The notes below the pieces were generated by a model that worked only from the letters and a program-made list of their open reading frames with translations, was not told the origin of the DNA and did no database searches. 64,000 bases of DNA from Chlorops oryzae. Lineage: Eukaryota; Arthropoda; Insecta; Diptera; Chloropidae. A program made the translations under genes and the position numbers. Numbering within the stretch: position 1 is the first letter of the stretch; each line of letters opens with the position of its first letter. The stretch is from the NCBI GenBank assembly GCA_020466095.1, contig CM035807.1, forward strand, positions 99,095,785-99,159,784. The letters are read 5' to 3'. Below are positions 1-9,017 of the stretch, one piece after another.

Positions 1-451
1 TTTTCCTTTAATACATGAACCCCACTATGACACAGCGAATGCCGTACCTCCTCCGGGCTTTCAGTCGTTTTGTGGCAACGTTGACGAGTTTCTGCAAAGA
101 AACGATGTAAGTTTTTCTTGTCTAATTGCACTTGTTCGAAAAGAAAACATATGTATGTACATATGTTGTATAAAATAATATTCTATGTTGGAAAAACAGT
201 GCAACAGCTATGCCAATGCAGATGCTAATCTAACGATGCTGGAACGAAAGATGAAATGTGATGCTTTATTGCTACTTGATTGGGTCAATGCTTTGGAAAA
301 CGTCAAGAAACAAACAGAGGAATATGGAAATTTCTCAAAAGCGCTTCAACCATTACCTGCAGATATGCAATTTCCCAATGCTCCTCTTGGGAATGCTGAT
401 TTTGTCCCTCTCAGGAATAATGATTTTGACCCGACAAATAAATTTGCTTAG
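1..451 (+). CDS. 3' end of an unrecognised gene, paralogous to the next gene downstream
   Basis: Partial gene, cut by the window edge. I see two exons. Frame 2 is open from base 2 to about 106, then a GTAAGT donor at 107. The intron ends in AAACAG at about 199, and the last exon runs 200-451 to a TAG stop. The first exon piece contains ANAVPPPGFQSFCG and the last exon contains MLERKMKCDALLLLDWVNALENV. Both line up with ANAVPPRNFHSFCG and NKLECAMRDEATALIGFVEVLENA near the C-terminus of the gene at 1554-2695, so the two are tandem paralogues. This copy has an intron where its neighbour has none, and its C-terminal tail is about 25 residues longer and Asn/Pro-rich. The protein family is not recognised. 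The C-terminal part is probably helical. A short palindromic MITE sits just after the stop (about 488-572). Confidence 0.7.
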
Positions 452-487
452 AAATAGATTCATCGTTCACACAGATGTATATTTGGT

Positions 488-573
488 AGTGTTCCCGTAC
501 TGTACGAAACTGCCCAAATTTCATACAATATTCAAAAAATTGGGCAATTTTGGGCGGTATGGGAACAGACCTA
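488..573. mobile_element. Short palindromic MITE (GTTCCCGTAC family), copy 1
   Basis: An imperfect hairpin of about 85 bp. The left arm reads GTTCCCGTACTGTACGAAAC then TGCCCAAA; the right arm reads GGGCAATTTTGGGCGGTATG then GGAAC. The same arms recur at 30478-30586, and a degraded half lies near 28317-28365. No coding capacity. Copies in three unrelated places indicate a mobile origin. The family is unnamed here. Confidence 0.55.
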
Positions 574-1450
574 TTCTATAAATATTGCTGATCATGTTTA
601 TGTAAATATCAATTCGACTGATTTGAATTTTTCTTTTGTTCAACGATTTATTTAAAACCAACAAAAAAAAGTTCGAGAATACATTTTTCTGTTAAACCCT
701 TTTCAAAATTTGACTTACAATATCCATGGGCGATCCTGCCTTTTTATTTATCTCAAAATTCATTCAAACAATGAGCTTTTTTTGCAAAAGCATACCAAGT
801 ACTTCACTCAATGCGGCAAACCGCCTCGAGTTTAAATTTAATTGCGCAAATTTTTTAAACAATGACTGAATTTATTGCAATTCCACGTGACTTTCTAGTT
901 GCGAACAGTTGTCAGGCAGTCCGGTAAGATACTTTTGGCAAGGCAGCGTTCTCACGTCCTCATGGTAATGGTAAAAATGTAATAAAACTTCTGCAAAGAG
1001 TACAAAGAGCAAATTTAATAAACTCAGCATGCCAACGGCAGTACGATTTTCTTTTTACTACATTTTTTTTTACTTAATATACTTCTGTTCTTTTACTAGC
1101 GAAAAGAGCCAAAAAAAAAAAGGGACGACAGAAGGAAAGTTGAGAAAACGTAAACATTTCTTGGAAGAAGTTTCTTTTAATTTGAATAAAGTCGGATGAT
1201 ACCGAAATTAATTATACCTATTCATTTATCCCTTCTTTTAAGAAAAAACAAAGGCAAAGAATTTTTTTTTTTTAATTTAAATTCCTCAAAACGGCATTGA
1301 AACCAGGTAAACGGATACTGAGAATCTCAGGTGAAATGAAAACATGACATTGAAAACAGATGTCAAACAAAAAAGGACATGCATAAATTACCTAATTAAT
1401 GAACTTCTAGTGGCGTTTACCTGTGAACTTGATTATATTTGTCTTTCGAC
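574..1450. other. Non-coding spacer between the tandem paralogues
   Basis: AT-rich sequence with several A and T homopolymers (for example 1110-1120 and 1261-1274). I see no open frame with coding character, no RNA gene and no repeat shared with the rest of the window. It holds the 3' flank of the upstream paralogue and, at its right edge, the promoter of the downstream one. Confidence 0.5.
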
Positions 1451-1451
1451 A

Positions 1452-1490
1452 TATAAAAGGGAGTAGTTGTATTTCATTGACATCAGTTGA
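1452..1490 (+). promoter_or_regulatory. TATA plus initiator core promoter of the 1554-2695 gene
   Basis: TATAAAA lies at 1452-1458 and an arthropod-type initiator, TCAGTT, at 1483-1488. The spacing of about 31-33 bp is the usual TATA-to-start distance in flies. This predicts transcription starting at about 1485 and a 5' UTR of roughly 70 bases before the ATG at 1554. Such a strong focused promoter suits a tissue- or stage-restricted gene. Confidence 0.6.
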
Positions 1491-1553
1491 ATTTCAGTCG
1501 TTTACAAGTGTACTTTAAAAAAAAAAAAAAAGGAAATTAGATTGAAGCAAATC

Positions 1554-2695
1554 ATGAATACCTTCAAATATGCAGTGAAAAAAGAATCAGTTGAATTAGT
1601 GCAAAGTGTTTGGCTTCTGCTGGAAGTGGTACGGCAAAATAGTTCGACAATAAGCAGCAAGATCGTCAATCCACAGTACTTTATCATACGTGGAGAGGAT
1701 GTCATTGAAGGCGAGAATAGTAACACGTACGATGAAGGATTTGTACGATTTTTTTACGAACAACGCCTGGCTCTGGGCAAGGTCATTTATACTGGAGCAA
1801 GCAAAGAAGCGGTTGAGAAAAAACTGCAGCTGTTGACTTGCCCAGTGCCAATTAAAACTGTGATGAAGCCAAAGCAAAGATATTTTCTAGTGCAATTCTC
1901 TAAGGGTTCAAAGGATTTGGTACAGGCACTCGTTTCGGAAAGGGATGTTTCATGGCCGACGGTCACTCAAATGAATCAGCGCGAAGTTCTTATATTTGAT
2001 GGTCAGCAAAAACGCTTGGCCACTGTACTGTGCGTGCACAATGATAGAGATTATATGGATGTGGAATTTCAGAAGCTCAAGCAATTCTGTTTCGAGAAGG
2101 TAAAATTGACAGAATTGAAAACTGAATTTTTAATTTAATTGCTTTTTCCGTCTCTTTTTGTCTATAGGCAATGAATGAAAACGACCAGGACATGTGTATT
2201 GGTGATGACGAATGGATATTGGCACTTTATACTTGTGGTCCGGCAAATGTTGTATATACCATTCTACGTTATCAGGATACCTATTGGCGTGAAGGCAATC
2301 GATATAAGGATGTCATTGCCTATCTAACGGATGGACGTAATGTCTACCAAGTCATCATTGTGCGAAAGACAAGCAACATACAAGAACTGATCGATCAGTT
2401 GAATTTGGTGAAAAGTTGCTGTTTAAATTTAGATTTTCCTCTTGATGTTGATTTGAAGCGAGCAAATGCTGTGCCGCCTCGAAATTTCCATTCCTTTTGC
2501 GGTTCGATTGAATTGTTCGAAAAACAGTCTGAAAACAGTTACTGCACTGGGATGGACCCACGACTCAACAAACTCGAGTGTGCTATGAGAGATGAGGCGA
2601 CGGCGTTGATTGGTTTTGTCGAAGTATTGGAAAATGCCAGACGTACTTTGGAGCAACGACAAGCTATCATAAACGATTCACTGGATATTTTATAA
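1554..2695 (+). CDS. Unrecognised 357-residue protein, complete member of a tandem gene pair
   Basis: Two exons: 1554-2099 (182 codons, phase 0) and 2168-2695. The intron of 68 bp has donor GTAAAA and acceptor CTATAG. I start at the ATG at 1554 (MNTFKYAVKKES) because the frame is only preceded by a TTG; the ATG lies about 70 bases after a TATA/initiator promoter. No signal peptide or membrane segment is visible. The protein seems to hold two similar beta-rich, possibly Tudor-like modules: VLIFDGQQKRLATVLCVHND at about 140-160 and WILALYTCGPANVVYTILRY at about 195-215. That fold is an inference. Residues from about 300 on (ANAVPPRNFHSFCG, then a predicted helix) match the partial gene at 1-451. 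AATAAA at 2720-2725 is the likely polyadenylation signal. Function unknown. The DDX11-type gene converges on it from the other strand, 221 bp away. Confidence 0.8.
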
Positions 2696-2719
2696 ATTCT
2701 CAACCTATAATATCACTAT

Positions 2720-2725
2720 AATAAA
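2720..2725 (+). terminator. Polyadenylation signal AATAAA
   Basis: Canonical hexamer 25 bases after the stop codon of the unknown gene. A second AT-rich, A-rich stretch at about 2785-2815 could also serve as a cleavage region. Confidence 0.5.
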
Positions 2726-2916
2726 TGTATATAACTTTTGTAAAAGCTTTAATACTGGCTTTTGATTCCATGTACAAAATTAAAATACGTATAATAAAAA
2801 CAAAAAAAAAAAAAAACAATGCTTCAAACTATTCTGAGATTCTCTCAACTAAGCGAACTTTTTGAAGAATATGAACATTCTCAACTTACATCTAAAAAAA
2901 AAAAATAAGCTGTCTA

Positions 2917-5900
2917 TTAAATAATTTGGTTTCTTTTCTGTTTAAAAAACTTTGCTGTTGCCGCCTGAACCAAACCAAACGATGGCGGTGTTTGAAGATT
3001 TCTTGCAATCCATTTTGGTAGTTTATGTCGAATATGTTCTTGCAAATATCTTTCGTCCAAGAGGAAGACGGCAGCGTAATCGTTTATATGACGCACAGCT
3101 CGTCCAATGCATTGATTAACGGCTTTCATGCAAAGATTCTCATAATACTGATTGCCAGCACCAGCGCCTAGTGTTGCCGTCATGTAGCGCATGCGCTCCT
3201 GCAGTTCAATGGATTGCGAATTCGCGTATGGCATACCGACAACGATCACACCACGACATAAATCATCTTTAAAATTAAGACCTTCACTTAGTTTACCACC
3301 GACTACGCTGAACAAAAATGCACCTCCTCTGTTCCGTATCGCTGCCGAATAGTCCTTGAGCAATTGCTCTACTCCTTTTCCTTTCTGACCAGATCGTGAC
3401 TCTCGGAAAACAGTCTTTCGCCGACTGATACACTCAAGAGCATTTAAGCGTTGCAAATAATTGTAGACTTTATCCAAAAAGTCATATGAAGGCAGAAAGC
3501 ATACAATGCCAGCAGGGATGACTTGACTGAGATTCTGCAAAATCATTACCAGCTCCGTGAGCTATAACAAGTCAAATTAATACGATTGAGGAAAATAGTT
3601 CAAATATAGAATTTACCATTTCATCGCTGTTGCGCTGTGTGAAATTAAAGCATAGCTGCTTTCCAGTGGAACCACTTCGGACCACAAATGGTAGAACTGC
3701 CTCATTCGATACAACGTGATCATAGAACTGCAGACGTACACGACTTGCGCATGCGCTAAATAATTGCTCTGTTAGTTCATTAGTTGGCTGCATTGTTCCA
3801 CCAGCTATTATGATGGATCTCGCTTCGCGTATTACATCCTCAAAGTATTTGCTCGGATTGAGGACCGTATAACGAAATTTCGATACCTCAGCCGAGCCAT
3901 CATTTTTTATGAGTACTCGTCCATCTTCAGCGTTTTCAGTCAGCGCTTCGAGGAATGTTAAGAAAACATAGATTGACGTTGAGTATGCGGCATCGGTGTT
4001 TGCCTCCGGCTCGGCACTTTCAACCGGCAATTCAGAATCCCTTTTTTCTTCAGTCGATTTTTTCTTAGCCTTTTTATTTGTGGTTTCTGCTTTCTCATTT
4101 TCAAGTCGATGCAGTAGTTGAAGCGTCGCCGTTTCCTTTGATTCGGTTATGCAATTTTCCTTCAGCTTCTCCTCACGATGACCGACTTTTAAGAATCCGA
4201 GCAACTTTTGAGCGAAACGGGTGCGTTCGCAGAAGTTCAGCAGCTCAAAAATATCAATATTGAAAAATTCACCTTCTGCCGTTAATTCGTAAGTCCGCAG
4301 TGTACGTGATGGAGACTTCGTTATATTTTCTTGCTCTTTTGATACAGCCAATGGCTCCTTCGGCTCTAACATCTTAATCAATCGTTTAACAACATAGATC
4401 AATTGGTTGATACTGAGTAAATTGTGTGAGCTCAACTTTTTGACATAACGACTCTTATAGGATTGCATTGCATCCTTGATTTCGAGTAATTGTTTCAAAT
4501 TAATTTCGCAACTATGGAGTTGTGCAATGGTATCCAAAAGATTGTGCGCTCATCAATAATGACAACAGATCCCTGAAGCTCAATGCCACTGAGCATGCGT
4601 GTACGTCGGTGGAGTAGCATTTGATATGGCAACATAATCAGCTGCGCTGCTGTTGTCGCAGCGCTCCGAGCAGCATAATATGCACAAGCCTTCTGCTCGT
4701 TCCCTTGTGCAGCCAGATCTTCAATGTCGAGTATATCAAGTAAAGCAATTTCGCTCAACATTTGTACGGCATTTGGAGTCCTAAATGGGCAACCTCCAAT
4801 GGTCTTACTTTCCACCATCTCTTGATCATCATTAGTCTTAGAGACTTTTGCACTTTTGCCAGCTTGACACATGTCCAGGCAGCGTTCATTCATTAAGGAG
4901 GTGTTCTTTATTCGTTTCACTTGCGGATTAACACAGAGATTAGCACGTGAGCCAAGAGTAATACATCGTATACGACGTCCATATTCGGTGCGTTTCACTT
5001 CATTGACAACCTGCGCTAACTGCGAATGTGTACGACTGCAGAAGAATATTTTAACTGGCTTATATGGAGCTCTCATTGCTTCATGTTCGTCTTTAGAGGT
5101 GATTGTTTCATTATCGAGTATATCTTTCAGTTCCTTTTCCATTGCTGTTTCGGATACTTCTTCCTGTTCAGCTTCTTTTTTATCCTGTTTCTTTTTCCTC
5201 TCCATTTGCCTTTCCCGAATGGCTTTCAAGCCTTGATCGTAATCTTCTATAAACATATTTAAAGAACGCAATTCATTGAATTCGTCTCGTTCTTGGTTTG
5301 TTTTATATTGAGCGCTTATCCAGTCAACAGCTTCCAGGCTATTCTTCTCCAATTCACGTAGTTGTGCGCCCTTCTCCGCCAAAAGCTGATTGAGCTCCTC
5401 ACGAACCAGTTTCTCATGATCTTCTAGCCAGCGCAGTGCTGCACAAGTCAGCGTAAGCGATTTACCTGAAATGAATCATTATTTAGTCCTATTTAAGGAG
5501 AAAAACATAAGAAACAATAAGCTTGGAATATAGTTCGTGTTGACTCCTTATTGCTTTTCAAATTTGCTGTCTCAAGTCCTTACGATAGTTTAGTATGGCC
5601 GTCATCATAAGGGTTAACAAAAAACAAGTAAGAAAGCTAAAGTCGGTCAAGCCCGACTTTGAAATACCCAGCGTCCCGACATTATGAGCGCACTATGTTT
5701 TGCTTCTCTATTTGTGGGCGTGGCAGTGGGCGGGCCACATAAATTATTTCCCTACACATTTCATTTGCCTTGGTCAACCTTATGTTGCGAATATTGAAGC
5801 TTCTACGCCTTTTACTTCACATGTTACGATAAACCCTTATTTGTGGGCGTGGCTCGAGGAGGACGGCGTCTATTTTTTTCCAGGATATGTCCCTTTTTGT

Positions 5901-6450
5901 AGTTTACCAGTACACCAAATATCAATGGAATGTGTTGAGTGGTTCGCAAGTTACAAGCATTTTACTGAAAACCCAATAAATTCATTTGTGGGCGTGGCAG
6001 TGGGCGGATGTCTCCCATTTTTACTTAGGATCATACTCGGACCCCGATATACATGTGTACCAAATTTCGACTTCATTGGTTCAGCCGTTTCGGAGGAGAT
6101 CCGACCACGGACGGACGGACAGACGGACATGTCTAAATCGATTCAGTTTTTGATCCTGATCATTTCTATATATATTTGTCTATATCTCCGGAGCTTAATT
6201 CTCCCTGTTACAAGATTCGCACAAAACTAATATACCCCGCTTACGCTGGGTATAAAAAGGTACATATGGGCAGAAAACTGCCGTTTCGATTTTTTTGCTC
6301 ACCCGTGCCGGTTGGACTTTCGAATATCCCGATGTCCTTTTCTTCCAAGATGCTGTAGAGCGATTTCATCAAATCAGCTTGGATAGCATACGGCTCATAT
6401 GGGAAGCCATACTGCTCAGGCGCAAGGAGCTTCTTTCGCGGAGAGTACAT
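2917..6450 (-). CDS. DDX11: ATP-dependent DNA helicase of the DDX11/ChlR1 (XPD-like, FeS) family, with a one-base frameshift in the DEAH box
   Basis: Three exons on the minus strand: 6450-6303, 5465-3617 and 3561-2917. Exon 1 ends in the middle of Walker A and exon 2 completes it (SPTGTGKSLTLTCAALRWL). Other family motifs: the Q-motif-like FPYEPYAIQADLM; FCSRTHSQLAQVV; four cysteines spaced as in the FeS domain (LCVN, ERC, GCPF, KACAYY); LPYQMLLHRR; VVIIDE; the C-terminal GGKLSEGLNF; and motif VI QCIGRAVRH. In the family this enzyme is a 5'-3' helicase acting in sister-chromatid cohesion and replication of structured DNA in the nucleus. After VVIIDE the frame breaks near base 4549: one G is missing where GAG GCG CAC AAT (E-A-H-N) is expected. 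Restoring the count gives 2643 nt, about 880 codons, a normal family length. The first intron (6302-5466) holds a Helentron-like insertion; the second is only 55 bp. All else is intact, so a sequencing error or recent allele is as likely as a pseudogene. Confidence 0.93.
5623..6257 (-). mobile_element. Helentron-associated DINE-1-like element, family 1 (CCCAGCG termini), in DDX11 intron 1
   Basis: Read on the minus strand it starts TTTTTATACCCAGCGTAAGC. It ends with the inverted subterminal repeat CGCTGGGTATTTC, a hairpin (AAAGTCGG...CCGACTTT) and CTTTCTTACTTGTTTT. A (GTCY)n microsatellite (GTCCGTCTGTCCGTCCG on the minus strand) lies at about 6111-6131. This layout of subterminal repeat, GTCY core, inverted subterminal repeat and 3' hairpin matches the DINE-1/HINE class. 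It has no coding capacity. A second copy lies at 49277-49882 in the opposite orientation. Confidence 0.7.
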
Positions 6451-7100
6451 TTCTGACCGTTCCTTACATGTTGTTTTGGTTTGTTATCAGTGTTGCCAGA
6501 CAGTTTTTTCGAAAATCCCTGCACAGTCAGAAAATATCGCTGCTTTTCCCTACGCTTACAAAAAATATATGATCGTTGGCGAAATTTCATTCACGAGTGG
6601 AACAAAAAACATTCTTAATCTTGTATATGCGTCTTTTTTCCTTCTAATATTTTTGAGCAGCGCATTAGCATTTAAAAAGATCTTCGATTATGAATTCTAA
6701 CCAACCCTTAAATGTGTCGTCCTCCGACCTTTTGCGATTGAATTTTCGATACTAGCTTTTTCCTGGTTTTCCTCCGAAGAGTCAGTCGAAGAGGGATTCT
6801 TCTTTGTACAATAGGTGTGCACTTGTTATTAAACAATAAAGGTGAAATTGAATTACTCCGAACTTACTTCAAAATTTGAATAATTTCATGAAATAAGCGC
6901 TAAATTACATTTTTAAAACAATGCTTAATTATTTTACAGAGTTGTATTTTCAAAGAACTTCTTTAATTTTTTGTTATTGCTATTAGAAAATCTTTCCTTA
7001 TTTTCTACATCCTTGTTCTGTTTTAATTCCTACATGTAGGGAATTTTCCCTACATTTAACAACACTGTTTCTTGTTCAAATACTACTAGCACGCTAATGC
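6451..7100. other. 5' flank of the DDX11 gene
   Basis: Presumed promoter side of the minus-strand helicase. CAGTGTTGCCAGACAG at about 6489-6504 lies about 40 bases upstream of the ATG and may be part of the 5' UTR or promoter; I cannot assign a factor. The remainder is AT-rich and I see nothing else in it. Confidence 0.3.
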
Positions 7101-7102
7101 CA

Positions 7103-7453
7103 TGTTCAGACGGCATGTCATGAATTACCTCATTCGAACGCGATTCTGTATGAATTACGATAATGTAAAAAAAGAAAAACAAAACTTCTTCATGTAAAAA
7201 AATATCATGGAATCAAGATCTGGCTAGAACTGAACCCTCGTCAAATGAAATTTTCATTAGCAAAAGAGATTTTTACTTGAACTGATACAGTTTCACAACT
7301 TCAGCGTTGGTGCGGTAAGCGTGAAATTTCCAGCTGCTCTTTTGCTTTTCACACAAAACGTAAATAGCGAATTACGAATCTCGTCGTCTGAGCGGGAGAA
7401 TTGGCAATCTTAATTCAAGTATCGAATCACGTAATTCATATTGTCGTTTGAAC
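7103..7453. mobile_element. Palindrome-ended MITE relic (TTCAGACGGCATG termini)
   Basis: The left end reads ATGTTCAGACGGCATGTCAT then GAATTACCTCATTCGA. The reverse complement of the right end reads AGTTCAAACGACAATATGAA then TTACGTGATTCGA, giving imperfect terminal inverted repeats of about 35 bp. A further CGTCGTCTGAGCGG copy of the arm lies internally at about 7381-7394. No open frame. A target duplication could not be read clearly. Confidence 0.4.
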
Positions 7454-7496
7454 TGAGTATAATTAAGAATCAAATGAATAGATCGATACACAAAAA

Positions 7497-7870
7497 TATC
7501 GATAGTGCCATCTCTAACGTCTATCTATAGAACAGATCAAAAAACATGTGTTAAGTAAACCCAGCCGGAATCGGCTTCCAATCAAAGAAGTGGTGCGTGA
7601 CTCTTGTGAAGACGAAAACGTCTTAATGTAATGTGATTATCTTTTAACAAACATCATTAGAATTCCGAGTACTTTGGCCATAGTGATAATATACTGTGTT
7701 TTCCCGTTAGAATGGCGTAAACGTTTCGAATTGTATGGCGCAGAAAGAATCTTACGCCACTACGTATAAAGAGAAGTGAATCGGTGGGATCGATGACGTC
7801 ATTTCAGTTCGCACAAGCAATACGTTTATAGTAAATAAATGGAAACATTTTAAAGGAAAATATACAAAGT
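7497..7870 (+). promoter_or_regulatory. Candidate promoter and non-coding first exon (DRE, CRE, initiator, splice donor)
   Basis: A perfect DRE-type TATCGATA lies at 7497-7504. A palindromic CRE TGACGTCA at about 7794-7801 is followed at once by TTTCAGTTCGC, an arthropod initiator. About 60 bases later comes GTAAGTACATG, a near-ideal splice donor at about 7868. The only ATG between (in AATAAATGGAAACA) closes after four codons, so the exon would be non-coding. It would belong to a plus-strand gene whose coding exons I do not see in the window. This is an inference from motif order only. Confidence 0.3.
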
Positions 7871-8404
7871 AAGTACATGTTCACTAAATAATTTAAATAT
7901 TTAACACCTTGGATGATCCTTGTTCATCCTTATAGTCGAAAAGTATATATCGAAAGTAATGATTGGAAATTTTTGAAAAAATTTTTGGATAATGAAGCAT
8001 ATCTGTATTATATACCTAAAAAAAAGTTAAGCAAAAAATTTCTTTCACATTTCGATGTCTTTGATATCTGAAAATATTTCAATTCCACATAAATAATGAT
8101 TATAAAATTTGAAATTGATATTGCTCTCTAAGGAGTGCGTATCGCTTAAGTAGGTACAACTTTTCCATGTATGTATCCATATGCTTCATGTACTTGCAGT
8201 GAGCTAGTAAATGGGCTTTATGATTGCGAGCATGAATTAAAGCGTACCCAGAAAAGCTTCACTGCAGACTTTGCAACGAAGTCACTAGGGCAAGTAGGCT
8301 CTTGAGCATTTCGACAACGTTTCCGCAAATGAGAACAAAATGGCAAGCTATTTTAATATTCATTTCAAGTTCTGTTGTAATATTTGGTACCATTTCTACT
8401 GCTA

Positions 8405-9017
8405 TTTATACCCGACACACGCTGTGTCGAGGGTATATGTGCGTTTGTGTGGTTGTGTGTAAAACCCAGAACCAGTCTAGATAGACCATAGCGACATATA
8501 TGTATATAGGAATGATCAGCGTCACCAGGAGATTCGATTTGACCATGTCCGTCCGACTGTCTGTCCGTCTGTCTGTATACGGTTTTCTTATCGAAGGAGT
8601 TCAGATATCTTGACGAAATTTTGCATGCCTGCTCACGCGGATATGGGTAAGAGCAATTTCGAGAACGGACCCGATCGGACCATTTTTAAGGGTACCTCCA
8701 GTACTAGGGTCTGTCACAAAAAGTCCAAAACTGCCCCAAAATTTGTCTTTTTCGAAATATTTGAATGAAATTCAGAATTTGAGCGTATATTTTATCTTAC
8801 GATTAGATTTCAGAAAATTTGGAAAAGTGGGCGTGGCAAAGGGACGGGTTTCATTAAGAAATTTAACAACAGTCGGTAAATGGGGCCCCTTATGGCCTTA
8901 AAAATCTCTTGAATATTCTTTTTTAATAGTCCTGTTTTTTGAGCGTGTTTTAAAAATTATTTTATCATGTGTGTCTGTGTCGGGTATTTTATTGTCAGTC
9001 TATAGCACCCTTACTTT
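8405..9017 (+). mobile_element. DINE-1-like element, family 2 (CCCGACACA termini), copy 1
   Basis: Starts TTTATACCCGACACACGCTG (subterminal repeat with a CGACAC-CTGTGTCG hairpin). It contains the GTCY microsatellite (GTCCGTCCGACTGTCTGTCC) at about 8549-8575 and the family-typical phrase TACTAGGGTCTGTCACA. It ends with TGTGTCGGGTATTTTATTGT, a decayed hairpin and the terminus CACCCTTACTTTT. No coding capacity. Other copies in this window: 26300, 39460, 41775, 51265 and 59867. Confidence 0.7.

Noticed and set aside
4078..5262. Plus-strand frames opposite the helicase exons
   Set aside because: Shadows of the minus-strand DDX11 coding sequence.
5700..6230. 176-codon frame in DDX11 intron 1
   Set aside because: It is the body of the Helentron-like element, and the similar stretch reappears in the opposite orientation at 49453-49824. 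These families are non-coding.
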